Source of the DNA: Tigriopus japonicus
Taxonomy: Eukaryota > Arthropoda > Copepoda > Harpacticoida > Harpacticidae
Direction: 5' to 3'
Assembly (NCBI GenBank): GCA_010645155.1
Contig: JAAGOF010000098.1
Span: forward strand, 43,484 to 107,483
Length of the DNA stretch: 64,000 bases
Below, in pieces: positions 47,485-59,119 of this stretch. The position numbers and the translations under genes are program-made. The notes below the pieces were generated by a model, which did no database searches, was not told the origin of the DNA, and was given only the letters and a program-made list of their open reading frames with translations. The stretch's first letter is position 1. The number at the start of each line of letters is the position of its first letter.

Positions 47485-50093
47485 TTCTGTCACCTCATAG
47501 GCTTTTCTCACAATAAGAACCCTCTTCACACAAGTTTAACACAAATCTATGGTTCAGGAGGGAACTTTTCACGTTTTCCAACAATAAGATTGTCACTCGT
47601 TCCTTGTTGAGATTGAATCCAACGACTTTTTTTGTCAAACTAGACTTGCTTTTCGTGTTCTCTGTGGGTTATCTGAAACACATAAGCAAATAAGACTTCC
47701 ATCATAAAGCTTATTGTGCTTATCAGCGGGAATTCATATTAGAAAGGACTGGATAAAACAGCCGCGTCAGTAAACCAAACGCAAAATTGTGAGCCTTTTC
47801 AACGAATGTTTACCGAAAAGGTTGTAAGTGGTTGAATTTAAAGCTTTTGAGATGCACTTTTGAAAATAGAACAACCACTGTCGATCACATCAATTCTCCT
47901 CAAAATCATCCAATCTCATTAATTCGTTTTTTGTGATTTCGTTTGATGTCGCCGCAACTTTCACAAAAATCAGCTTTGCTATCGTGATTCGTTATTCTTA
48001 CGAACTAGATAGATACTATCATTATTGAACGGAAGTTACTTAAAGCACGCTATTTTAAACATCCGCTTTTTGCTGGCTTCATTTTCGTTGCAATGTCAAC
48101 TCACTTTGTGTCATCCACTTTTTGCTCATTGTTCTGTGAGTAATAATTAATGAAGAGCATTAGATGACCAACCTAGTTCATGAATCTACTCTCACCAAGT
48201 AAAAAGAGATACTCAACCACTCAAATGTGTTATGTAATAACCCACTATATCTCACTCACTCACTAGTTCTCAGCTTAAGTTCATCATTACATCACGAATA
48301 GAACAAACTTGATGAGCGCAGTTTGTCCAAGTGGAAGATCAAAGTGATGAACACATGTGCCACTCAATGCGATGTCACAATTTCGAAACACATTTCATCC
48401 TCGGACCACATATAACGGTGCTCAAAACTTGGAGTAGTTTCAACTGTCTCCTTTCACTTTTCGAATAGTTCATTGATGAGTCAACATTTGGAGACGGATC
48501 CGGTAACTCACCGCCAAGGAAGAATCAGGAGCGAGAACTTCACCCTGAAACACTCCACTCCCTCAATTTGCGACTGGAAACGGACGAGCACAGGGGGTTA
48601 ATTTCAGACCTCAAAGAGCAACTTTAAACTGTTCGAGAAGGAGCGTTTTCGAGCACGCCCTGAACAGATCCAGCTCTTACCTTTCAAGTTTGAACCCACA
48701 AGCCATATCAGTGAATGCCTGAGAAGAGGCATCCACACACATGCTCCAAACGTACCTACCGGCCTGAATAGATGCAAACAGTTCGATGGAGTTGACTTCA
48801 CCAATGGATAAGAACGAGACACAAAGAGGGGAATTCAGACTTACCAAGAAAACAGTCGATGGCAAAATTATAGGTCGCAAGGCACAACCAGTTAACTGAA
48901 TAAATATATGAAACCTAGTGCACCTCAATCAATTAAATAAGTTTCTCAATTGCTATCAGTCAGAATGAAATCATATTTGAAAAAAAGACAGATTCATGTC
49001 ATGAGTTTGAAAGTCATCATGTGTGATTCCCCATACAACAGTGCTTCCAACCTTATACTGGTCTAAAATCTATCGAAAAACGAAAAAAATACATCATACC
49101 AAATATTTATTTCAATTAATTAACAAATTTAAACTTTTTGGCTATCATTTTGGTGACCAATGCAAAACGCAGAAAACAAGGATTCTACCAAATTTTTAAA
49201 CGACACATGACGTAAAAATATTGCTCACTTTCGGAAACAACTATTGAGCAGACACATTAAGTCACCTGAGCTGCCAGCAAAGGTGAGGCTCATGCATGGA
49301 AAAAAGATCAAATGCCGGTTGGAACGTTTCTTTAGCGAAGGCAAGTAAGTAGGTGAGAGAGCGATAGATACGGTCGACATTCTGAGCAACAGGAATCTAG
49401 AGATGAGATTGGAGAGACCAGGAAATGAGAAAATGAATATGCACGTGATTGAGCGTTGGAAATTTCCTTTCTTCGGCTTGCTGAGTTTGGTTCGGATTCA
49501 TCAACCGTATCTAGTCCTAGAGCAAATCTGATCTCAAACGAGAATGCAGAGAAGGTAACAATGTATGGAGAGAGTGCAACTCGGGGCAAAGAAATCCATA
49601 GCATTCCAAGTGAGAAACGAGTTATGGCATGTGGAAAGGAATTTTGTCAACTTTCAAATTCCCTTATGCAAACACAGACACCTCGATTATTAGGCATTTT
49701 GCCCAAGAACCCCCCTGCATGGAAACAGGTGAAAAGCACTATACAAATTTTGAGTTCAAATTATTTTCCTACAACGGGAACATCAAGAACTGTACTTTGA
49801 TGTTTTTGGTTGAATTGTTGTTGAAATGTACTCAAATGGACGTTTTACTTAAAAATGTGTCCGTTATCACACAGACAAGCAGATTAGCGTGTAAGAATCT
49901 GGAATTTGATAGAAATATGAAACCACTTCCAATTATCTACTTCGTTGATTAAGTTCCAACGAAGAAAGCGTGCACCCCTGTCACGTCAAATCAAGTAAGA
50001 AAGAAAAGTTTGACCCAAATTCGTGCCCACTTTTACCACACATGGTATTTGTTTTTTACTTCATATTTTCCTCTCCACTTGACAATTATCATT
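47485..50093. other. Non-coding stretch upstream of testin
   Basis: The presumed testin promoter and possible 5' UTR exons lie here. Short open frames on both strands have no supportable features. Confidence 0.35.
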
Positions 50094-51225
50094 CACGGTG
50101 TTCCGAATGGCTTTTTAGGTTTGAATCAAAATACCCAAAGACACCATGGCACTTTTTGGACCCACAATTCAATGGGGAACAGCTTTACTTTTATTGTATT
50201 ATACAAGATTAGGTCCAAGGAAAAAGTTATATACCTAAAAACCTAATAAATGTAACATTTTTTAACAAACTATTTAATCCATATTTAGAGACCATTTAGT
50301 TACCTAATGAATTCAAATTGAATACAAATTCATTCAGCAGTAACTGAGTTATTTGACTTTGAATGGTCTATTTTTGACCCCAAAAAGCCGAAAAACGCTA
50401 CAGTTATATGAAAAAACAAATTCCCAAAGATTTCACACAGCTTTTCAATATTTCAAAAATAAATGTTTTTTTTTGACTTTTGAAACTTATGTCAAAATAG
50501 CTCAAAATAAGAAAAAATATCACTTAAAAGGTATTTAAAATACATTTTCCAATAAAAAACTTTTGCAGTATCAAAGGCACTCAAAGTTGGGTAATAATTT
50601 AAAGTTTTGAAGAAATCGGTTAATGTTTCAAGTTTCGATTTTAGTCCATTTTGAACATGGTCCTTCTAGAAATCGTAATTTTGGATATGACTCTGTTAGA
50701 CATTTTTATTTGTAATTTTGGCACAACACACATCATAGCGTACCCTAAATTGTTATGAAAATAACTTTCCAAAAATCTTATTTAAGTGCATTTTAAGTGA
50801 TATTTTTTCATATTTTGAGCTATTTTGACATAAGTTCCAAAACTGAAAGAAATCATTTATTTTTGCAATATTGAAAAACTATGTGAAATCTTTGGGAATT
50901 TGTTTTTTCATATAACTGTAGCGTTTTTCGGCTTTTTGGGGTCAAAAATGAACCATTCAAAGTCAAATAACTCAGCTGTTGCTGAATGAATTTTTATTCA
51001 ATTTGAATTCATTAGGTAACTAAATGGTCTCTAAATATGGATTAAATAGTTTGTTAAAAAATGTTATATTTAATAGGTTTTTAGGTATATAACTTTTTCC
51101 CTGGACCTAATCTTATATAATACAATAAAAGTAAAGCTGTTCCCCATTGAATTGTGGGTCCAAAAAGTGCCATGGTGTCTTTGGGTATTTTGATTCAAAC
51201 CTAAAAAGCCATTCGGAACACCGTG
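50094..51225. mobile_element. Long foldback transposable element (about 1.1 kb)
   Basis: Two arms of about 440 bp (50094 to about 50535 and about 50788 to 51225) are inverted near-copies of each other. The outer ends are CACGGTGTTCCGAATGG and CCATTCGGAACACCGTG. Inner landmarks such as CTACAGTTATATG and CATATAACTGTAG pair as expected. A CATT tetranucleotide borders both ends (50090-50093 and 51226-51229), possibly a 4-bp target duplication. There is no coding capacity. The superfamily is undetermined. Confidence 0.85.
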
Positions 51226-54200
51226 CATTATACTTGACACGCTTGTCAGTTGAAAATTTTATATCTGGAACCTTAGTTTAGAATTAAGTTCTGAAAATTC
51301 TAATTTATATTTGAAATATTTTTGATGCATCTGCTAAAGGCAAAAAAAAATCATTGAAGGTTTTTTTTGAAATTCTGCCTCTCTTAGAGTTTTCCTCTGG
51401 TTGTTCCAGTCAAGTTCTTGGTCAATGTTATATTTTTAATGTTAGCTTTTCCATGAAAAAGTTGGGATTAGAAACTGATTCTCCTATTTACTTCAAACTC
51501 TGAGAATCCATGAAGCTCTAAGTCTTGCTTCAAAAGAGAGCCGGTTATTGTGAAATATGAATGTGAGTTTTTTTACTGTAAGTAAATTCCTTTCAACATA
51601 AAAGGAGAAAAGGAAACGTAGGGGAAGAGTGCAAGTGCATCAAATTGCTTTTAACAATTCATCCCTGCTTAAAATAGCGGATCACGATGAAACGGTGAGT
51701 CATTACTATTACCACATCTGTCTTGTCAAAAGACCTCTTTGAAAAGATGACTGTCACCCATGAATTAGAACAATGAAATCCTCCACTCCTAAACGACATC
51801 CGGATTCTCTAAGATGTGTCAAATGGCCCCCAGAAACATTTTTGATGGATATGATATGATGACAAAAATCTAAATTGGGATAAAAGTGACATGTTTTAAT
51901 ATTAAATAAGGACTGTTTAACAAACATTTTTGCACAGCCCTACGTCTACCGTCATTGTAAATTTTGAGACAAGTTTGTGTGGTTGAATTCGTCATTTTTT
52001 CGTTGAATGATACACTCGTGCCTGTTGTGTGAATTTAAAGCAAGTTGATTGCCGAAAGCCAAAGTCAATCATGATAACTTGATAACTAATTGAATTTTGG
52101 ATTTTTGCTCAACTAGGTCTAAAATGGTTTTCTTTAACTAGGCCGGCTTAGATAAAGTTGTTTTTTGCAAAAAAATGGAGTTTTTAGCCTTTAAGTTGCA
52201 ATACTTTTTGTTTAAAGTTGCACTAATTTCGACGCAAATTGCACAAATTTGCCTTTTTCTTGCCTTAAAATGTCGCTTATTGACATGAAAATGATTGCCT
52301 TTTCAACCTTTGGCTTCCTTTGTAGTTTTGCTTTACACAGACTATTCTTGAATAAAAAACTATTAAGTCTATGAAAAGGTCTTATGGACGAACAAATTCA
52401 AGTTGTTACAGTATCCTAAACTGAGAGTCCAACTTTGAAAATAATCATTTTAGGTCAATCAGAAACAATATAACAGTCTACACCCTTTCCATTTACTGCA
52501 TCAAGTATTCAAAATCAACGCTCAAACGGTAAGTTTGGCATTCAGTCAAGTTAAAACCTCCCTAGAAGTGTGTTTTTGTTCAAAAGGTTTGCGGGAAAAC
52601 CTCATTTACAATATTTGCAGTACATTCGAATTAATTGATATAACTGATTTAGCTGAAAGAATATCAGTTATTAAACCGAATGAAAAAAATACTGCATAAT
52701 TCATGTTCTTATTTTTTTAACTGGTAATGTCCCAGAATAGTTAGATATTTGGAGAAAGACAGACACCTGAAATTTTACCATAAAATCACCTCGAAAGTAC
52801 TTTCCCATTCATTCAATTCCACATGCTGACGAAACGAATGTAATTGATTAATGTTATGGAATGAACACTGAAATACAAGTCATTTTACCCGATTTTTTTT
52901 TGTTCAGTTAGCAATAAAATTATACTGAATGGACGATCCTAACGATCTTTGAAGCCACAAAGATGTTCTTATTTCGGAGGGAACACGACACATTGTAACG
53001 AAACAAAACGATTTTATGGAGTTTGTGGTGCTTCACTGCTTACTTTCTTTGTGACTTTCAACTTTGTCTTGCGAGAGATTTTAGTTGTACATTGTAGAAA
53101 TTTGAGTTGCTCAAAAGGAGTGATGTTTCGATGGTTCCGCTTGAATTTCGAAAGAACTGCGAAATAATTTTCGATTTGCCTCAATAAATGGCGCAGTTTT
53201 TTGCGTATATGACAGCAATTAGGCTTTTTAATATTTGACTTCAGTACGAATGCTCCTTTTGTAGCCATTTTGACGTATTTGGTTCGTTTTGGTTAATAAT
53301 CCCTGTTATGCATTAACCTTTCATTAATTTGCTCAAATTTTCCTCAAATATTTTTTTCTGCCCAAAAAATCAAGAAAATAATTGATGTTCCTCAAAGCAG
53401 ACTAAAAATTAAAAAAACGAGGAAAAAGCAAGAAATGTTTTAAAAATATTTTATGTTTTTTAAAATATACTTCCGGGCCTTAGTCATCATTATTGTCAAC
53501 GAAATAAATCAACTTTGGAACACCCTGTGGAGATTAAATTGCAAAGATCTCCACAGCTTTTTCGATACCTAAATGAACTCATTGTTTCGAAACGTTTTTG
53601 AAGCCTTTTGACAATCCATGCTTTTTTCAAGTTGTTAAAGCCATATTTCCGCATAGCCACTTAACTTGTAATAATGTACCACTCCGACCCGTTTATTGAA
53701 GAACAAGGAAGTGTGATGGTGAGCATGCAAGTTCAATCTGCATCACAATACTGTACACAGATTCATTTTTTGTCGACATCATTGAACATGAAATTGGCTT
53801 CAATTTTATGATTTTCGTGTATGAAACACGGATCTTTTGCGTCGAAGGAAGTTCGCCATAAATCAGGAAACGTGGCAACAGAGAAGCCGTAAGCTTCAAT
53901 TCAGAATATGATGAAAGGAGACAAAACATCACTCGAGGGTTTGATCTCGGAATAACTGCATGCGTGCACTCTCCTGAAAAAAGCTCATATTGTGTTTGTT
54001 CAAAGAAGGTTGGATTTGGGATGACATGCCTAGTCAGAGTATTCATAGTAATGCTTCAACCTTTTTGAAACTTTTAACCTTCAAAAAGAGGGCTTTGCGC
54101 TCTTCTTTCCTATTATTAGATTTCACTAATGAAATAAGTTGGAAAATTCCGGTTGGCAATATTGTGGGATTTTAAGACTTCCAAGAAAAGTTTCAACCAT

Positions 54201-55610
54201 TCTAGGAATTCGGGTTCTTTTGTACTTGTTACCTCCAAACAAAATGTGGAATTTAGTCCAACGTAAAAATACTAATAGCCCGTCCTAGTTGTCCTTGATT
54301 CAGAAAACATTTTATTTTCTAATTTTCAATGACAAAAGTCCAACAAAGATTTCCTTATTGTACCAAGAATTCCAAAGAAAGAAGAAGGAAAACGAATGGT
54401 CCTTGAAACGTACGGGTTGAAATCCTCAAATGCAGAACTATGCGACAAGTCTTTGTTATCGTGATGAAACCTTTTGTTGATCTTTGAGATTAAAGTCAAA
54501 CTCATATACTTTTTGTTATTAATGTACCATGAAATTGCCGGTAAATAGACCAAAAATACTACACTTTTGAGCCATCAAATTCTGTATTTTGAGCGTATCC
54601 ACCGTATCTATTGTAAGCCCATTGTTCCTCATTGTTTGAACCATTGGGTAGCAGGTCAACTTCTAAGTTGAGCAATAATATTCTTTGCTTGAGTCTGGTT
54701 TGCTCAACAAAAGTAAAATGACCCATCAAGAATAGCAAGGGAGTGAGCATAGCTGAAATTCATTCACCATTTTTCCTCTCGAAATAATGGACCTTTGCAC
54801 ATGTCACCTATAAGAGGTAAATAAATAATGTCATGCAAGTGAGGAACAAGGAAAATATGACTAAAATTTGCTTTGAAAAAACTGGATCAATAAAAGTCCA
54901 AGACATTTTTTAATTCATATAACTAGATAACTAGTAAAAACAAGAATGCCTCAAAACAAGTCCATGTGATCTGAATGAAAGTGCGTTGAACTTTTTAAAT
55001 GATTATTTATCCAATCAATAACACATGTTACCACGTAAATCTAAAGGTTTCTGAAACTGGAGGAAAAGAAAGATTGATCAAAATATTTAAATGTTTGAAG
55101 GGGTAGTGCGGCTAGCAAGTCATTCAAACATTAAGTTTTCGACATTCAGTGCCATATCCGGTCTCAGATTGGTTACTAGTCAAAGCATACAAGATACATG
55201 TCGTAAATAAGTGTTAGAAGATGCCTAACGTGCTCAACCAATCAGAGAGATTGTACTGTTTATATTTAACATCGTTGCTCCTTCACCCGTTTGCTCCCAT
55301 TTGTAGGTAGCTTTCATTTATTGTTAACATTTCCTGCATAGGAGAGATAGAGAGCCTTCGTTCCACACAGCTTCGGATGAGAAAGCCACCGCTTACAATG
55401 GCCTCACTTCGAAGAGCAAAGGAGAAGATGTGCTTCTTCTACTTGTATGCCCAACAAGTTTTAGCTGTCACTAAGGCCAGAGTAAACACTCTCAGCATCT
55501 GTAACATCTAATGATGATATCAAAGACGACCAACAATACGGTCTTGAAGACGACCTCTCATCTCAAGTGATGTTTTCCCGGTAAAACGAGTCTTCCAAAC
55601 GCGCGGTAGA
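51226..55610. other. Non-coding stretch upstream of SH2B
   Basis: AT-rich DNA. A basic 84-residue minus-strand frame at 53014-53268 begins AAAATGG but has no family resemblance and was not annotated. The right end should contain the SH2B promoter and 5' UTR. Confidence 0.35.
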
Positions 55611-58046
55611 ATGGCCATTGCCACTCCATTGACAGTGAGATTGGAACCAGTTACAACCTTGTCCAGAGGGTCGTCGCCAATTTTGAGTAATGGCTCACCC
55701 GGAATCAAGTGGAATGAAGCAGTGTTATCTGGGGCGGCCAAATCTTTTTGCGATGGTCAAGCGGCAAATACTGCAGAAAGCTTTGTGCGACACGTGTTCT
55801 CAGATCTCAGTCCCAGAGATGTGGACTCAAATACAACCTTGAAGTCCGTGACTGATTACTTCCTGAAAGCCTTGGAAACACAAATACAGTTAAAAAGTGC
55901 CGGTGATGGGACCCGAAGCTTTTCAAACACACCTCTTCAAGAGCGACTGGAGGCAAAATCAACCAATCTTCAGAATCCGGATAACACTTTGACTTTGGAA
56001 GATCCCGGCGAGAATTTGGATCTTGTGAATAGTCACGAGTATTTGGCGGCCAATTCTACAAACAGCACTAATCACGAAGAGTATTCCCACTCCAATGGAT
56101 TCGACGAAGCATTACCCAAATACAAAAACATCTTCAGGAGGTTCTCCTTGATGGGGCTAGCCAAAGGTCGAGGTTTCAGTGTGTTCCATAAGCAACACTC
56201 CGACGAGGTGGAGCTCTCACATTCAAATGGGGACAACTATTTGGTCTCTGGATCAAGTGGTAATAACCGTGGAGAGAGACGGAAGATGAAGCTCTCCAAA
56301 ATCGTGGTGGAAGTGATCAAGGAGGGCTTGGTCAACTTTAGTTCCGGAGGGGATTCGGCAATATATGACGGCAAACCGGTTTGGCACAAAGGCCGCCTTT
56401 CACTAGTGCGGGCAGCGGGAGGATACATGATTGAGCTCTATTCACCACCAAAGGTATTGTAATTTACTAAGATATGATTCTGTCCAAAATGTCGTCACCT
56501 CAACTATCCTAGGCCAGTAAGCCTAAAGCTGGTATGTTGTGTCTCCTCGTGGCCGAAGCCAGGGAAACCTCGGCCTTGGAGATGCCGGATCACGAAAACA
56601 CCTTCGTTTTGAAGGCTGATGGCATTGGGATGAATGCTGCCAGTCAAGAGTATGTCGTCGAAGTCAGTGGTGGTGACGATCTCAAAGCATGGATTCTGGC
56701 CATCCAATCATGCATGCAACCTCAAGGGATCACTTTGGACGAGTTTGCAGAGCGAAGGTAATGAAACTGTGGGCTCCCCAGAATGCAATTATGTATAGCA
56801 TTTTTAAGACACATGAACAATTTTAGTCAATATTTCATTATCCTAGAAGTCGGCTAGGCGGGATGCCCGAGTCGCAGAGTTTGCAGTTTTTTAGAAGGGA
56901 TCCAATGTCTTTAAATTTCGGCACCAACTCGAGCCCTTCGCAGAGAAGAGGGTTGCCCACCTCGAATGGGGACAATGGACATGGAACACAACTTGTGTCA
57001 CATCTCGGATCTAACAATGGAGCTGACCAAGTGCCACTATCTTCCATCACATCGTCGAATTGTTCCAATAACAGCCTCAGCAATAGAGCTCCCCTTTCAT
57101 TGGGTATGTCAGAAATAACGACCTTTTCTCTTTTTCCGTTTGACCGTGACATTTTTGTAGTGGTCCATTCATTCAAACTCACGGTTGAGAGCAATCTTTT
57201 TTCGTTCTTCTTTGTAAATGTGATTCCTCAGATTCCATAGCAACATTTTCTTGACTTTTTTTCACATTCCTTACCTCCAATCGGCTCCAATATGTTTACG
57301 ATTCTTCTGAGAAGTAGTTTCATAAAGGAAGCCAGAGTGGCCGCGCGTTCTAATGCGTTCTTACAAGAGCCGAATGTACATTTTTAAAACTTTGGAGGAT
57401 GTGGACGGTTTCAAGAATGTTGTTCTATCATTTAGGTTATGATGATGTTCCTGAAGTTGTCCTTCAATTGGTTGATTATCCATGGTTTCACGGCAACTTA
57501 TGTAGAGCTGATGCGGCTCAATTGGTTTTGAATGCCTCTTTGCGAAGGACAAATAACAGCTCGGAACAGCTGGCAGGGGACTCAAACAATCCCTCAAACT
57601 CACCCTCGCACCCAAACCACGGGCTTTTCTTGGTCAGACAAAGTGAAACTAGAAGAGGCGAGTTTGTTCTCACCTTCAACTACCAAAGACGAGCGAAGCA
57701 TCTACGTCTGATCTTAAATACCGACGGGCAATGCCGCGTGCAGCACATGTGGTTCAACTCGATCTTTGATTGTTTGGAACACTTTCGTGTGCAGGCTATC
57801 CCTTTGGAATCTGGTGCCAACTCGGACGTGAAATTGGGCGATTTTGTGGTATGCGTGGCCGATCGTGTTCATGCTTCCAATTCAATATCGGGACAAATAA
57901 ATGCGGCAGGTCGTGCCACTGCCAATTTACCTGAACCTGACGAGGTAAGACTAGCATTAGTCTAACGAATTTTTAAGCATTTTAAATCTTAATTTTGGCT
58001 CTATTGATCGTCGAGTCTAAAGGTCCTTCTTCTCAAATTTCAGTAA
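55611..58046 (+). CDS. SH2B/Lnk-family adaptor protein
   Basis: Exons are 55611-56453, 56513-56757, 56847-57103, 57436-57944 and a final stop codon at 58044-58046. The product is 618 residues with consistent phases. Residues about 33-95 form the N-terminal Phe-zipper dimerisation domain ([18 protein letters not shown]...YFLKALE). The PH domain spans about 232-360 ([41 protein letters not shown]). The SH2 domain starts WFHGNL at about 465, with phosphotyrosine-binding FLVRQSE (Arg at about 516) and AKHLRL. This domain order is specific to SH2B1/2/3 and Drosophila Lnk, which bind activated insulin-receptor, Trk or JAK tyrosines. Peculiarities are a roughly 20-residue Ser/Asn-rich insertion before the FLVRQ strand and no Tyr motif after SH2. 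The intron 57104-57435 holds a tRNA-like SINE fragment. Confidence 0.92.
57333..57378 (+). repeat. tRNA-like SINE head fragment in an SH2B intron
   Basis: The segment with GTGGCCGCGCGTTCTAATGC then GTTCTTACAAGAGCCGAATG parallels the A-box half of the tRNA-like element at 47-141 (minus), which reads ATGGCCACGCGTACTAGCGC then GTTCTT. The B-box half is missing. Confidence 0.5.
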
Positions 58047-58176
58047 AAAAGGCATCGAATGAATTAGATGACCCTCTTCTGGAAAAAAGTACTTCAAGTG
58101 GGTCAGTTCTTTCGTTATTTACGAATGGTGCTTTTTCATGCATTTCTCATGGATAGATTAAATTGCAAAAACCCTG

Positions 58177-58806
58177 TCACTTGCAGTTATCATTGCTTGG
58201 TCCTGGAGTTGCCAGCGGACCCGCTTTAGGGAAAGCACATTCACTTGGAAAACTCAAAACGAAACAAACGATAAAAATGATAAATGTAACAGAGCCTAGA
58301 AAAAGAGCCAAACAACGAGTGGCATTAACGAACAAGTGTTCAACATCCCCTTTGTGGCTCTCTTTCATTACGACAATGTTGTCTTTTAGGTCATCACGCA
58401 CAATGGTCCCATTCGGACTCTATCGCAATCGTTGGATATCTTCCGGACTGACGGATCCCGTCGAGCCAAAGAAAACGCCTACAGCTTCGTCTGAAATGTC
58501 AAGAATATTACTACATAGTCATAAAGCAATTCGCTTACCTCTTTGTCGTCGTACCTCCACCGATTCAATGTTTCCCGAAAATGACCTAATACATAATTTT
58601 TGCATTTCCCGCGTTTTTCTCTGGTCACAGCCGCTGGTTGAGTGACCAGATTTCTTGATCTCGCCGTTACCTTGATATGGCTTCTTCTCCCTTGATGCTC
58701 TATGACTTTTCAAGTTGTAAAGTAATCGAGATGCCAATATGAAGTCTAAATTCACGACTAATCCGTTTATGACGGCAAAGATAACTTTGTCTCTTGCCTT
58801 TTCCAT
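58177..58806 (-). CDS. Small two-exon membrane-type gene with an in-frame UAG
   Basis: Exon 1 is 58806-58539 (ATG in context AACGATGG) and exon 2 begins at 58490. The 48-bp GT-AG intron is phase 1 on both sides. The frame reads 112 residues, ending VSPEDIQRLR, to a TAG at 58422-58420. It then stays open in the same frame for another 80 residues (SPNGTIVRDDLKDN...) to a TGA at 58177. The second part contains a clear hydrophobic segment CLALFLGSVTFIIFIVCFVL; the first may contain another (VIFAVINGLVVNLDFILA). I do not recognise the family. Either the protein ends at the UAG, the UAG is read through, or this is a recently disabled gene or assembly error. It converges on SH2B and is divergent from the gene at 59120. 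Confidence 0.5.
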
Positions 58807-59119
58807 CGTTTGTATCTGGTCACCCTCTGTTAAATTCTCGAAGGACGCATAACAAAAGTTCGATTATCAGACAGGCTGAGTCATACAAAGTAAAACCTTG
58901 TATCAAAGATAAGATCAGGAGAGAAGTGCATTAGTCATAAGTGAACACTCCGAAAACAGTCCATCTTGGGTGTCCTTTCATCATGTTCTCATCCGGACCC
59001 TCTTACAACAAACTCAAAACCAATCTCAGATTGTGCATTAACAGGTCAGCCTAAAACTCATTCTTTTCTTCTCTTTCAATCTCGTATTCAAAGGTCAGAT
59101 CGTCGATCCTTGTTCTAAT
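58807..59119. promoter_or_regulatory. Probable bidirectional promoter region
   Basis: These 313 bp lie between two divergent predicted start codons (58806 minus and 59120 plus). No TATA box was assigned with confidence, so the call rests on geometry only. Confidence 0.3.

Noticed and set aside
53014..53268. Basic 84-residue minus-strand frame with a good start context
   Set aside because: No family resemblance, no supporting signals, and in AT-rich DNA such Lys-rich frames arise easily. Kept only as a note.
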